Of a DNA stretch of 64,000 nt, positions 17,257 to 24,740 are shown piece by piece. Position numbers and translations under genes: made by a program. The notes below the pieces were generated by a model that was given only the letters and a program-made list of their open reading frames with translations, did no database searches and was not told where the DNA came from. Position 1 is the first letter of the stretch. The number at the start of each line of letters is the position of its first letter. The DNA is from UBA1858 sp965227695 (GTDB taxonomy: Bacteria > Pseudomonadota > Gammaproteobacteria > UBA4575): positions 2,108,001 to 2,172,000 of the forward strand of contig OZ245760.1 of NCBI GenBank assembly GCA_965227695.1, given 5' to 3'.

Positions 17257-18003
17257 TCATTCCATATGCAGGCCACCATTCACATGTAATGTGTGACCAG
17301 TAATATAGGCAGAATCCTCGGATGCCAGGAATTTCACCGCTTTTGCAATATCTTCGACTTCCCCAAGCCGGCCTGACGGGATCCCGGCAATGATTTGCTG
17401 TTTCTGCTCATCGGTCAGCTCATCGGTCATATCCGTTTGAATGAAACCCGGGGCGACACAATTCACGGTAATGCCACGGTTAGCCACTTCCCTGGCCAAT
17501 GACTTGGTGAAACCTGCCATTCCCGCCTTGGTACTGGCATAGTTTGTCTGGCCGGCATTGCCGGTGGCGCCGACTACTGAAGATATATTCACGATTCGCC
17601 CAGCACGCTTTTTCATCATGCCGCGAAGACACGCCTTACTCGTGAGGAAAACCGAGCGCAAGTTGGTTTCATATACTTCTTCCCACTGCTCAAGTTTCAT
17701 TCGCATCAGCAACGTGTCACGTGTAATGCCTGCGTTATTGACCAGAATATCGACCGCGCCATATGCATTACTTATTTCTGCAATGCAGTCCTCAATCGCG
17801 GCCTCATCACGTACATCGAGCACCATCCCCTGACCCTGTATGCCAGCCTCCTGCAAATACTGCGTGATTAGGTCCGCGCCTTTTTCTGTGGTAGCGGTTC
17901 CGATCACCTGGCTGCCACACCGACCAAGCTCAATCGCGATCCCTTTGCCGATCCCCCGGCTGGCTCCCGTTACTAATGATATTTTATTTTCTAGCACTTT
18001 CAT
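17257..18003 (-). CDS. fabG: 3-oxoacyl-ACP reductase FabG
   Basis: This NADPH-dependent short-chain dehydrogenase reduces 3-oxoacyl-ACP. The 248-residue protein has the cofactor motif TGASRGIGKGIA near residue 14, the structural NNAGITRD, and the catalytic serine in NISSVVG with Y-x-x-x-K in YASTKAG. The C-terminal ITGHTLHVNGGLHM is also typical. Its first four bases overlap the end of fabD, so the two are translationally coupled. Confidence 0.97.
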   Translation of the reverse strand: MKVLENKISLVTGASRGIGKGIAIELGRCGSQVIGTATTEKGADLITQYLQEAGIQGQGMVLDVRDEAAIEDCIAEISNAYGAVDILVNNAGITRDTLLMRMKLEQWEEVYETNLRSVFLTSKACLRGMMKKRAGRIVNISSVVGATGNAGQTNYASTKAGMAGFTKSLAREVANRGITVNCVAPGFIQTDMTDELTDEQKQQIIAGIPSGRLGEVEDIAKAVKFLASEDSAYITGHTLHVNGGLHME

Positions 18004-18938
18004 TCCTCAATAATCTGCAGGGCTGCTTCCAGCGACGGATTATCATACACACAATGGGCAGGAACAGATTTATCAATACGCTTCTGTAACCCCGTCAGCA
18101 CCTTGCCTGGCCCTAATTCAATTACCTGTTCGGCATCCATCTCCCTGATTAGCTGGATGGTACTGACCCACTTAACGGGCGAGTACAGCTGTGCCTGCAA
18201 CGCGGACCGGATGTTGTCTGTCGTTGACGGTACAGTCAGGGTTGCATTTTGAATAATGGGAACACTTGCCATTTCCATTGCCAACCCGGCCAGCACCTGG
18301 GCAAATTTCTCTGCCGCCGGCTTCATCAATCTTGAATGTGCAGGGACGGAAACCGGCAGTTCAAGCGCACGCTTGGCACCTCTTGACCTGGCCAAATCAA
18401 CCAGCTTTTTAACCGCCTGGGAATGACCCGCCACGACAACTTGTCCCGGCGCATTATAGTTGACCGCCTCAACCAATGCATCCTCTGAACTCACAATCTC
18501 ACATAACTCATCTAACTCACTATCCTGCAAACCCAGGACAGCCGCCATGGCACCACTTCCAGCCGGTACCGCGCTTTGCATTAATTCACCACGCTGGCGC
18601 GCCAGCCAACAGGCATCGGCAAAGCGGATACTCTGACCACAGGTGAATGCTGAAATTTCACCAAAACTATGGCCAGCCATCACTTCCGGATGGCGGCCAG
18701 ATACCTGCATCCATATCCTATGGATGGCATAACTGGCCGCGAGCATGGCTGGCTGGGTATTTTGTGTATGGTTGAGCTCCTCTGCAGGCCCTTCCTGAAC
18801 CAGTTTCCACAAATCGACACAGATGGTGTCAGACGCTTCCTGAAAACATTCTTTAACTACCGGGTAACTCTCGGCAAGGCTGGATACCATACCCACTGAC
18901 TGCGAACCCTGCCCGGGAAAAACAAAAGCAAATTTCAT
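18000..18938 (-). CDS. fabD: Malonyl-CoA:ACP transacylase FabD
   Basis: This enzyme loads malonyl onto ACP. The 312-residue protein shows FPGQGSQSVGM at the N terminus, the nucleophilic serine in AGHSFGEISAF, the arginine of ARQRGELMQ and the catalytic histidine in PVSVPAHSRLM. It is the first gene of the visible fab cluster. In many Gammaproteobacteria rpmF-plsX-fabH come directly before it; here the upstream neighbour is the divergent infA, so those genes must be elsewhere or absent. Confidence 0.97.
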   Translation of the reverse strand: MKFAFVFPGQGSQSVGMVSSLAESYPVVKECFQEASDTICVDLWKLVQEGPAEELNHTQNTQPAMLAASYAIHRIWMQVSGRHPEVMAGHSFGEISAFTCGQSIRFADACWLARQRGELMQSAVPAGSGAMAAVLGLQDSELDELCEIVSSEDALVEAVNYNAPGQVVVAGHSQAVKKLVDLARSRGAKRALELPVSVPAHSRLMKPAAEKFAQVLAGLAMEMASVPIIQNATLTVPSTTDNIRSALQAQLYSPVKWVSTIQLIREMDAEQVIELGPGKVLTGLQKRIDKSVPAHCVYDNPSLEAALQIIEE

Positions 18939-19139
18939 ATTTATTCTCTATATTTGAATGATATGCACGGAAAACACTAAACCACTTTTATTTCGATATA
19001 TTGCACCAGCGAATCATGGCAAGGCCCTTCACGCTGGTCTGAAAAACACTTTTTTTTACTTCATCGTCAGAAAAAACTTGTTTTACAGGACGATATAACG
19101 ATAATGACGCCCTCACCATCAGCACATACGAGGAGATGC

Positions 19140-19358
19140 ATGGCAAAAGAAGATCACATTGAAATGGAAGGCACCGTAGTCGAGACTCTACCGAATACCA
19201 TGTTTCGCGTCGAGTTAGAAAATGGCCATGTTGTTACTGCGCACATATCCGGACGCATGCGCAAAAACTATATAAGAATTCTAACAGGAGACAAAGTGAC
19301 GGTTGAACTCACTCCATATGATTTGACCAAAGGCCGTATCACATACCGGGCACGCTAG
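19140..19358 (+). CDS. infA: Translation initiation factor IF-1
   Basis: The 72-residue OB-fold protein occupies the ribosomal A site during initiation. The sequence MAKEDHIEMEGTVVETLPNT and GRMRKNYIRILTGDKV is diagnostic. I use the ATG at 19140, which has AGGAGA ending 3 bp before it and gives the universal 72-residue length; an in-frame ATG at 19104 would add 12 unconserved residues. The gene is convergent with clpA, with a gap of only 64 bp, as in enterobacteria, although the tRNA and aat genes that accompany it there are absent. Confidence 0.98.
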   Translation: MAKEDHIEMEGTVVETLPNTMFRVELENGHVVTAHISGRMRKNYIRILTGDKVTVELTPYDLTKGRITYRAR

Positions 19359-19422
19359 CTGCTCCAGGCGTCATTACTCAGCTGGATTCCGCACCAGCAC
19401 AAGAACACCCAGACAGAATTAT

Positions 19423-21699
19423 TCACCCACCAGACAGTTCCTTGTTGGTTTCTTCTCTGTCGGCGACTTCCAGGTGCAATTTGTTATCACTCACACTGAC
19501 TCTGACCGTGCCTCCTTTGGTCAGGCCGCCAAACAGTATTTCTTCGGATAGCGGACGCTTGATATGTTCCTGTAATACCCGCGCCATCGGCCTTGCACCC
19601 ATCTGTGGGTCATAGCCCTGTTCGCCAATCCATGCGCGTGCATCTTCATCAACAACAAGATCCACTTTCTTTTCACTTAGCTGACTTTCGAGTTGGGCAA
19701 TAAACTTATCGACGACGCTGGCAATGGTGCGCTTATCCAGCTCGGCAAACTGTATTATTGCATCTAATCGATTTCGAAATTCCGGCGTGAACATCTTCTT
19801 GATAATTTCCATGCCGTCACTTGCATGATCCTGATCCATGAAACCAACAGAAGTGCGACTGATTTCCTGGGCTCCGGCATTGGTCGTCATAACCAGAATA
19901 ACGTTTCTGAAATCAACTTTGCGTCCATTGGCATCTGTAAGCGTGCCATGATCCATAACCTGTAGCAGCAAATTAAAGACATCAGGATGGGCTTTTTCAA
20001 TTTCATCCAGTAATAGTACACAATGGGGAGCTTTCAATACGGCATCGGTGAGCAGGCCGCCCTGATCGAAACCCACGTAACCTGGTGGTGCCCCGATTAG
20101 CCTGGATACAGTGTGTCTTTCCATATATTCTGACATATCAAATCGCACCAGCTCTATGCCAAGTGCAGTGGCCAACTGACGCGTCACTTCAGTTTTACCT
20201 ACTCCGGTGGGACCGGCAAACAAAAATGAACCAATCGGTTTTTCTTCATTTCCAAGACCGGAACGGGACATTTTGATAGAAGTCGCCAGTGTGGTAATGG
20301 CCTCATCCTGACCATATACGACTAACTTGAGGTTTCTCTCAAGATTCTTCAACAACTCGGTATCACTATGAGAAACATTCTTGGAAGGTATCCTTGCCAC
20401 CTTGGCAATAATAGCCTCGATATCTTTTGTGCCAACTGATTTCTTGCGCGATGAAGGTGACATAAGCGTGATTGCCGCCCCGGCTTCATCGATAACGTCA
20501 ATGGCCTTGTCCGGCAGATAGCGATCCGTGATGTATCGTGCAGACAGTTCTGCCGCCGCTTTTAGCGCTTTATCAGTGTATTTAACCTGGTGATGCTCTT
20601 CAAATTTGGAGCGTACACCTCTAAGAATCTGAAACGTTTCATCAACGCTTGGCTCTGTTATTTCAATTTTCTGGAAACGGCGCGCAAGCGCCCTGTCTTT
20701 CTCAAAAATTCCCCGGTACTCCTGATAAGTAGTAGAGCCAATGCATTTGAGTTCCGAATTGGCTAATTGTGGTTTAATCAGGTTAGATGCGTCCATCACA
20801 CCACCGGATGCGGCACCAGCACCGATGATAGTATGAATTTCATCAATAAAGAGAATTGAATCAGGTTCATCGGCAAGCTGTTTTAAAACACCTTTGAGGC
20901 GTTTTTCAAAATCACCGCGATACTTTGTTCCGGCCACCAGCCCGCCCAGATCCAGCGAGTAAATGACACAGTCTTTAAGAATATCTGGCACATCACCGTC
21001 AACGATCTTCTTGGCCAGGCCTTCGGCAATGGCTGTTTTACCAACACCGGCTTCACCGACCAGCAGGGGATTATTTTTTCTGCGGCGACATAACACCTGC
21101 ATGGTGCGTTCCAATTCATGGGAACGGCCGATCAGAGGATCTATCTTGCCCGCTTTGGCCAGAGTGTTTAGATTTGTGGCATATTTTTCAAGAGGTTTTT
21201 CCTCCTGCTCCTGATATTCATTCTCTGCCCCCAGACCACCAGGTATTTCATTATTTTCATTTTCGGAGATTTTGGAGATGCCATGCGATATATAATTTAA
21301 TACATCCAGACGTGCCACATCATTTTTAGTGAGCAAATACACGGCATGGGATTCCTGCTCTCCAAATATCGCTACCAGGACATTGGCACCGGTCACTTCT
21401 TTCTTGCCAGACGACTGAACATGGAAAACTGCACGCTGTAACACCCTCTGAAATCCAAGCGTTGGTGTTGTTTCACGTTCTTCACCTTCGTTGAGCAGAG
21501 GCGTATTTTCATCAATGAATACATCCAGTTCATTTGAAAGCGTCTCAATATCAGCGCCGCATGCACGCAGTACTTCAACTGCTGCGTTATTTTCTGTTAA
21601 TGCGAGCAATAAGTGTTCGACTGTCATGAATTCATGACGCTTCTCTCTTGCCCGCTTGAATGCAGTATTCAGACTGGATTCCAAATCTTTAGAAAGCAT
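19423..21699 (-). CDS. clpA: ATP-dependent Clp protease ATP-binding subunit ClpA
   Basis: This AAA+ unfoldase feeds substrates to ClpP. The 758-residue protein has the N-terminal Clp repeat domain (FMTVEHLLLALTENNAAVEVL) and a first AAA module with GEAGVGKTAI and ILFIDEIH. The second module has FAGPTGVGKTEV and LLLDEIEKAHPDV, followed by the ClpP-docking region. There is no ClpB-type middle coiled coil, which together with clpS upstream identifies ClpA. It follows clpS by 49 bp on the minus strand; clpP is not in the window. Confidence 0.97.
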   Translation of the reverse strand: MLSKDLESSLNTAFKRAREKRHEFMTVEHLLLALTENNAAVEVLRACGADIETLSNELDVFIDENTPLLNEGEERETTPTLGFQRVLQRAVFHVQSSGKKEVTGANVLVAIFGEQESHAVYLLTKNDVARLDVLNYISHGISKISENENNEIPGGLGAENEYQEQEEKPLEKYATNLNTLAKAGKIDPLIGRSHELERTMQVLCRRRKNNPLLVGEAGVGKTAIAEGLAKKIVDGDVPDILKDCVIYSLDLGGLVAGTKYRGDFEKRLKGVLKQLADEPDSILFIDEIHTIIGAGAASGGVMDASNLIKPQLANSELKCIGSTTYQEYRGIFEKDRALARRFQKIEITEPSVDETFQILRGVRSKFEEHHQVKYTDKALKAAAELSARYITDRYLPDKAIDVIDEAGAAITLMSPSSRKKSVGTKDIEAIIAKVARIPSKNVSHSDTELLKNLERNLKLVVYGQDEAITTLATSIKMSRSGLGNEEKPIGSFLFAGPTGVGKTEVTRQLATALGIELVRFDMSEYMERHTVSRLIGAPPGYVGFDQGGLLTDAVLKAPHCVLLLDEIEKAHPDVFNLLLQVMDHGTLTDANGRKVDFRNVILVMTTNAGAQEISRTSVGFMDQDHASDGMEIIKKMFTPEFRNRLDAIIQFAELDKRTIASVVDKFIAQLESQLSEKKVDLVVDEDARAWIGEQGYDPQMGARPMARVLQEHIKRPLSEEILFGGLTKGGTVRVSVSDNKLHLEVADREETNKELSGG

Positions 21700-21748
21700 G
21701 GTTGTCTCTATTCAATTCATTGGTTATATTTGTTTAGTTATCAGCAGC

Positions 21749-22069
21749 TTACGCCTCTTCCATGTCGCATAACAGGGGGTGGTTATTCATGCGGGAATAT
21801 TCATTGACCTGCGAGACCTTGGTTTCAGATACTTCGCGTGTATATATCCCACAAACCCCTTTGCCCTGTGAGTGAACATTCAGCATAACCCGGGTGGCCT
21901 GTTCGCGCCCCATACTGAAAAAATTTTCTAATACGTGAACCACAAATTCCATCGGTGTATAGTCATCGTTTAATAAAACCACCTTGTACATGGGCGGCTG
22001 TTTTACTTTGGGACGCGCTTCTTCTACCGCTAGTCCATCATCATTTTGATATTGATCGTCGCTCGACAT
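21749..22069 (-). CDS. clpS: ClpA adaptor protein ClpS
   Basis: This 106-residue adaptor binds N-degron substrates and delivers them to ClpAP. After a flexible acidic N-terminal extension, the folded core has PPMYKVVLLNDDYTPMEFVVHVL, whose Asn-Asp pair contacts the N-terminal residue of substrates. It ends with VHSQGKGVCGIYTREVSETK. It lies directly upstream of clpA and divergent from the Nudix gene. Confidence 0.97.
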   Translation of the reverse strand: MSSDDQYQNDDGLAVEEARPKVKQPPMYKVVLLNDDYTPMEFVVHVLENFFSMGREQATRVMLNVHSQGKGVCGIYTREVSETKVSQVNEYSRMNNHPLLCDMEEA

Positions 22070-22257
22070 ACTAATTACGCATTGTTACTTTATATGCTTG
22101 TACATTATAAGATGCTAAGCACAGATTCGATACTCCATAAGGCCAGTGATTCAGTCGATTTACGGTCACTGTACAGGCCACCTCTTACGATTTACAGCAC
22201 CACAGATTGGACAATTTTAATAGCAAAAGTTTAATCAACTTCAACTAAATTATCATC

Positions 22258-22716
22258 ATGTCATCCATAGCACATATCACCGTCGCATCCGTTATAGAAC
22301 GTGATGGCAAATATTTAATGGTAAGAGAAATCGCTAATGGACTGGAAGTCTACAATCAGCCGGCGGGCCATTGGGAGGTCGACGAGACACTCGAAGCGGC
22401 CGCAGTGCGCGAAACCCTCGAAGAGACTGCCTGGAAATTTATTCCTGAAGCCTTTGTCGGCATTTATCGCTGGAAACATCCAGAAAAAAATGAAGTCTTC
22501 CTGAGAATTACATTCTCTGGGCGGGTCACAACTCACTATCCGGATCAGGATCTCGATGATGGCATTCTGGAGGCAGTGTGGATGACCCGGGAAGAAATCG
22601 CTGCCCTGCCTGAAATCAAGAGGCGCAGCGCCATGGTGTTAAAAAGTATTGATGATTATGAAAATGGCCGTGGTTGTGATTTATCGATAGTTAGTGATGT
22701 AATAGAGATATGGTGA
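22258..22716 (+). CDS. nudJ: Nudix hydrolase of the NudJ type
   Basis: This 152-residue Nudix protein is related to NudJ, which hydrolyses HMP-PP, nucleoside tri- and diphosphates and isopentenyl diphosphate. The Nudix box is present as GHWEVDETLEAAAVRETLEE, with the catalytic R-E-x-x-E-E intact but T-A-W where most relatives have T-G-W. The start VASVIERDGKYLMV is typical. Gene order nudJ-mnmA-hflD is conserved in enterobacteria and is kept here, which supports the symbol; the substrate is inferred. Confidence 0.88.
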   Translation: MSSIAHITVASVIERDGKYLMVREIANGLEVYNQPAGHWEVDETLEAAAVRETLEETAWKFIPEAFVGIYRWKHPEKNEVFLRITFSGRVTTHYPDQDLDDGILEAVWMTREEIAALPEIKRRSAMVLKSIDDYENGRGCDLSIVSDVIEIW

Positions 22717-22836
22717 AACTTCTTGCTTAAACCATTTATAAACAATATCGAATGCAGCGACAAACAATCCGTCAGCATAACCTGGCGAGCGTGCAATTCA
22801 TTCCAACAAACACCATCATAATTATTAGCTAACTTC

Positions 22837-23925
22837 ATGTCTTTACAACATATTATTGTTGGAATGTCTGGAGGCGTAGACTCCGCCATTGCCGCCTACC
22901 TGCTAAAATCAGCCGGGCACATGGTGGAGGCCATCTTCATGAAAAACTGGGAAGAAGATGATAGCCCTGAATATTGCTCGGCAGCCCACGACCTGGCTGA
23001 CGCCGAAAAAGTCTGTGAACAACTAGGCATTCATTTACGCACGGTCAATTTTTCTGACAAATACTGGGACAAGGTATTTGAATATTTTTTAGCCGAGCAC
23101 CGTGCCGGCCGCACTCCAAATCCAGATATACTCTGCAATACGGAGATCAAGTTCAAAGCTTTTCTGGATCACGCTGCCAGCCTGGGTGCGGAAAAAATTG
23201 CCACAGGTCATTACGCAAAATGCATCCATGCGTCAAACTGCTACCAGTTACACACAGGGCATGACGCAAATAAAGATCAAAGCTACTTTTTGCACGGCCT
23301 CAATCAGGCGCAATTAGCCCGAACGGTGTTTCCACTCGGCTCATTGAAAAAAAGCGAAGTCAGAAAAATCGCACAAACACTACAATTGGATATCCACAAC
23401 AAAAAGGACAGCACTGGCATCTGCTTTATCGGTGAACGCAGATTTCGCGACTTTCTGGAGAAATATATTGAAAAAAAACAAGGAGATATTGTCGACACTG
23501 AAGGTAATAAATTAGGAAATCACAGCGGCATCACTTTCTTTACTATCGGTCAGCGCCAGGGGCTTGGCATCGGCGGACGATCAGATGCCAGCGATCAGCC
23601 ATGGTACGTTGTCGACAAATGTCAGGACAGCAACCAATTGGTTGTTGCCCAGGGCGCCAACCACCCGTCCCTGTTCAGTCAAAGTTTGATTGTTGAAAAA
23701 ATGCACTGGATCGATGAAGGCATTAAGGGTAAAGCCGCGACGTTACATGCCAAAATCCGCTATCGCCAGTCACACCAGGAATGCAGCGCCATTGAGCTCG
23801 ATCACGGACAGTGGCAACTCAACTTTAAAGCAGCACAACGTGCAGTGACACCCGGGCAATATGCCGTTCTTTACCACCGGCATCATTGCCTGGGCGGGGG
23901 TATTATCAGCCAAAGAGTTTGTTAG
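22837..23925 (+). CDS. mnmA: tRNA-uridine 2-sulfurtransferase MnmA
   Basis: This enzyme thiolates U34 of tRNA-Lys, -Glu and -Gln using sulfur relayed through Tus or direct persulfide carriers. The 362-residue protein has the PP-loop GMSGGVDSAIAA, the first catalytic cysteine in NPDILCNTEIKFKAF, the second in DSTGICFIGERRF, and the tRNA-binding FFTIGQRQGLGIGG. hflD starts 2 bp after its stop. Confidence 0.97.
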   Translation: MSLQHIIVGMSGGVDSAIAAYLLKSAGHMVEAIFMKNWEEDDSPEYCSAAHDLADAEKVCEQLGIHLRTVNFSDKYWDKVFEYFLAEHRAGRTPNPDILCNTEIKFKAFLDHAASLGAEKIATGHYAKCIHASNCYQLHTGHDANKDQSYFLHGLNQAQLARTVFPLGSLKKSEVRKIAQTLQLDIHNKKDSTGICFIGERRFRDFLEKYIEKKQGDIVDTEGNKLGNHSGITFFTIGQRQGLGIGGRSDASDQPWYVVDKCQDSNQLVVAQGANHPSLFSQSLIVEKMHWIDEGIKGKAATLHAKIRYRQSHQECSAIELDHGQWQLNFKAAQRAVTPGQYAVLYHRHHCLGGGIISQRVC

Positions 23926-23926
23926 A

Positions 23927-24547
23927 ATGAATCAAGAAATAATCAATAAAACCATTGCCTTATCAGGTATTCATCAGGCATTAATTAACGTTCAGAATAT
24001 TGCCTGGCATGGCCTTCATCAACACGAGGATATTGATGTCTGCCTTTATAGCCTGTTTCAGACGGATCCTGAGTCTTTTGCTGAGGTTTATGGCGGGATC
24101 GCACACCTTCGCAGTGGGTTGCAGGCGCTGCGCAGCAGCTTTACAAATAAACGGGATAAGCTGGCTCTTGAGCGAGCAAAATACATGGTAAGCCTCATGC
24201 TTCTATCAAAAAACTTACAAAAAAACAAAGGGTTATCTGATCAAGTTAAAACGACTCTCAGTTTACTGGAAGAAGCTTCCACGCAACTGGATACTCAAAG
24301 AGACTATATCATTGAGCGACTGGCGCAACTCTATCAAAACGCCATTAGCCCCCTGACTCCGAGAGTGATCATTTATGGTGAGCCCCAGCATTTGAATATA
24401 GAAAAAAATGCAGCGACCATCCGTGCCCTGTTGCTGGCCGGGTTAAGATCGTGTCTGCTTTGGTACCAGGCAGGTGGCAGCCAGTTGAACCTGCTACTGG
24501 GTAAAAATAACACCCTTAAGGCAATTGATCAGTTATTAGTTGCTTAA
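23927..24547 (+). CDS. hflD: HflD, high-frequency-lysogenisation regulator homologue
   Basis: This 206-residue helical protein, peripheral to the membrane, is found almost only in Gammaproteobacteria beside mnmA. In E. coli it binds phage lambda CII and reduces lysogeny, but its normal role is unclear. The family pattern is seen in KTIALSGIHQALINVQNIAWHG, FAEVYGGIAHLRSGLQAL and GLRSCLLWYQAGGSQLNLLLG. I start it at the ATG at 23927, two bases after the mnmA stop; an earlier in-frame start lies inside mnmA. In enterobacteria purB follows; here it is about 8 kb away. Confidence 0.94.
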   Translation: MNQEIINKTIALSGIHQALINVQNIAWHGLHQHEDIDVCLYSLFQTDPESFAEVYGGIAHLRSGLQALRSSFTNKRDKLALERAKYMVSLMLLSKNLQKNKGLSDQVKTTLSLLEEASTQLDTQRDYIIERLAQLYQNAISPLTPRVIIYGEPQHLNIEKNAATIRALLLAGLRSCLLWYQAGGSQLNLLLGKNNTLKAIDQLLVA

Positions 24548-24598
24548 CAACCCTACCTTCTGAAGTAAAAATGCGCGATAATCGCGCGCCCATGCATC

Positions 24599-24707
24599 AT
24601 ACTGAAAAGCCATCCGCAAAATTAAACAATAAGGAATGAATAGCAGCCCGGACCCGCTGATAACCTGATAAAGCAGCATATCCATCCCAGACCCGGCTTT
24701 TCAGTAT
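24599..24707. repeat. 13-bp inverted repeat enclosing 83 bp upstream of acnA
   Basis: ATACTGAAAAGCC at 24599-24611 is matched exactly by GGCTTTTCAGTAT at 24695-24707. Just upstream, GCGCGATAATCGCGC at 24573-24587 forms a second small hairpin. The right arm is followed by a T-rich run and then the acnA ribosome-binding site AAGGAG at 24730-24735. The arrangement would fold the acnA leader into a long stem, or the region could encode a small structured RNA. No known riboswitch class was recognised. Confidence 0.6.
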
Positions 24708-24740
24708 TCTGTAGTTTTCACTTTTTTTTAAGGAGTCTTC

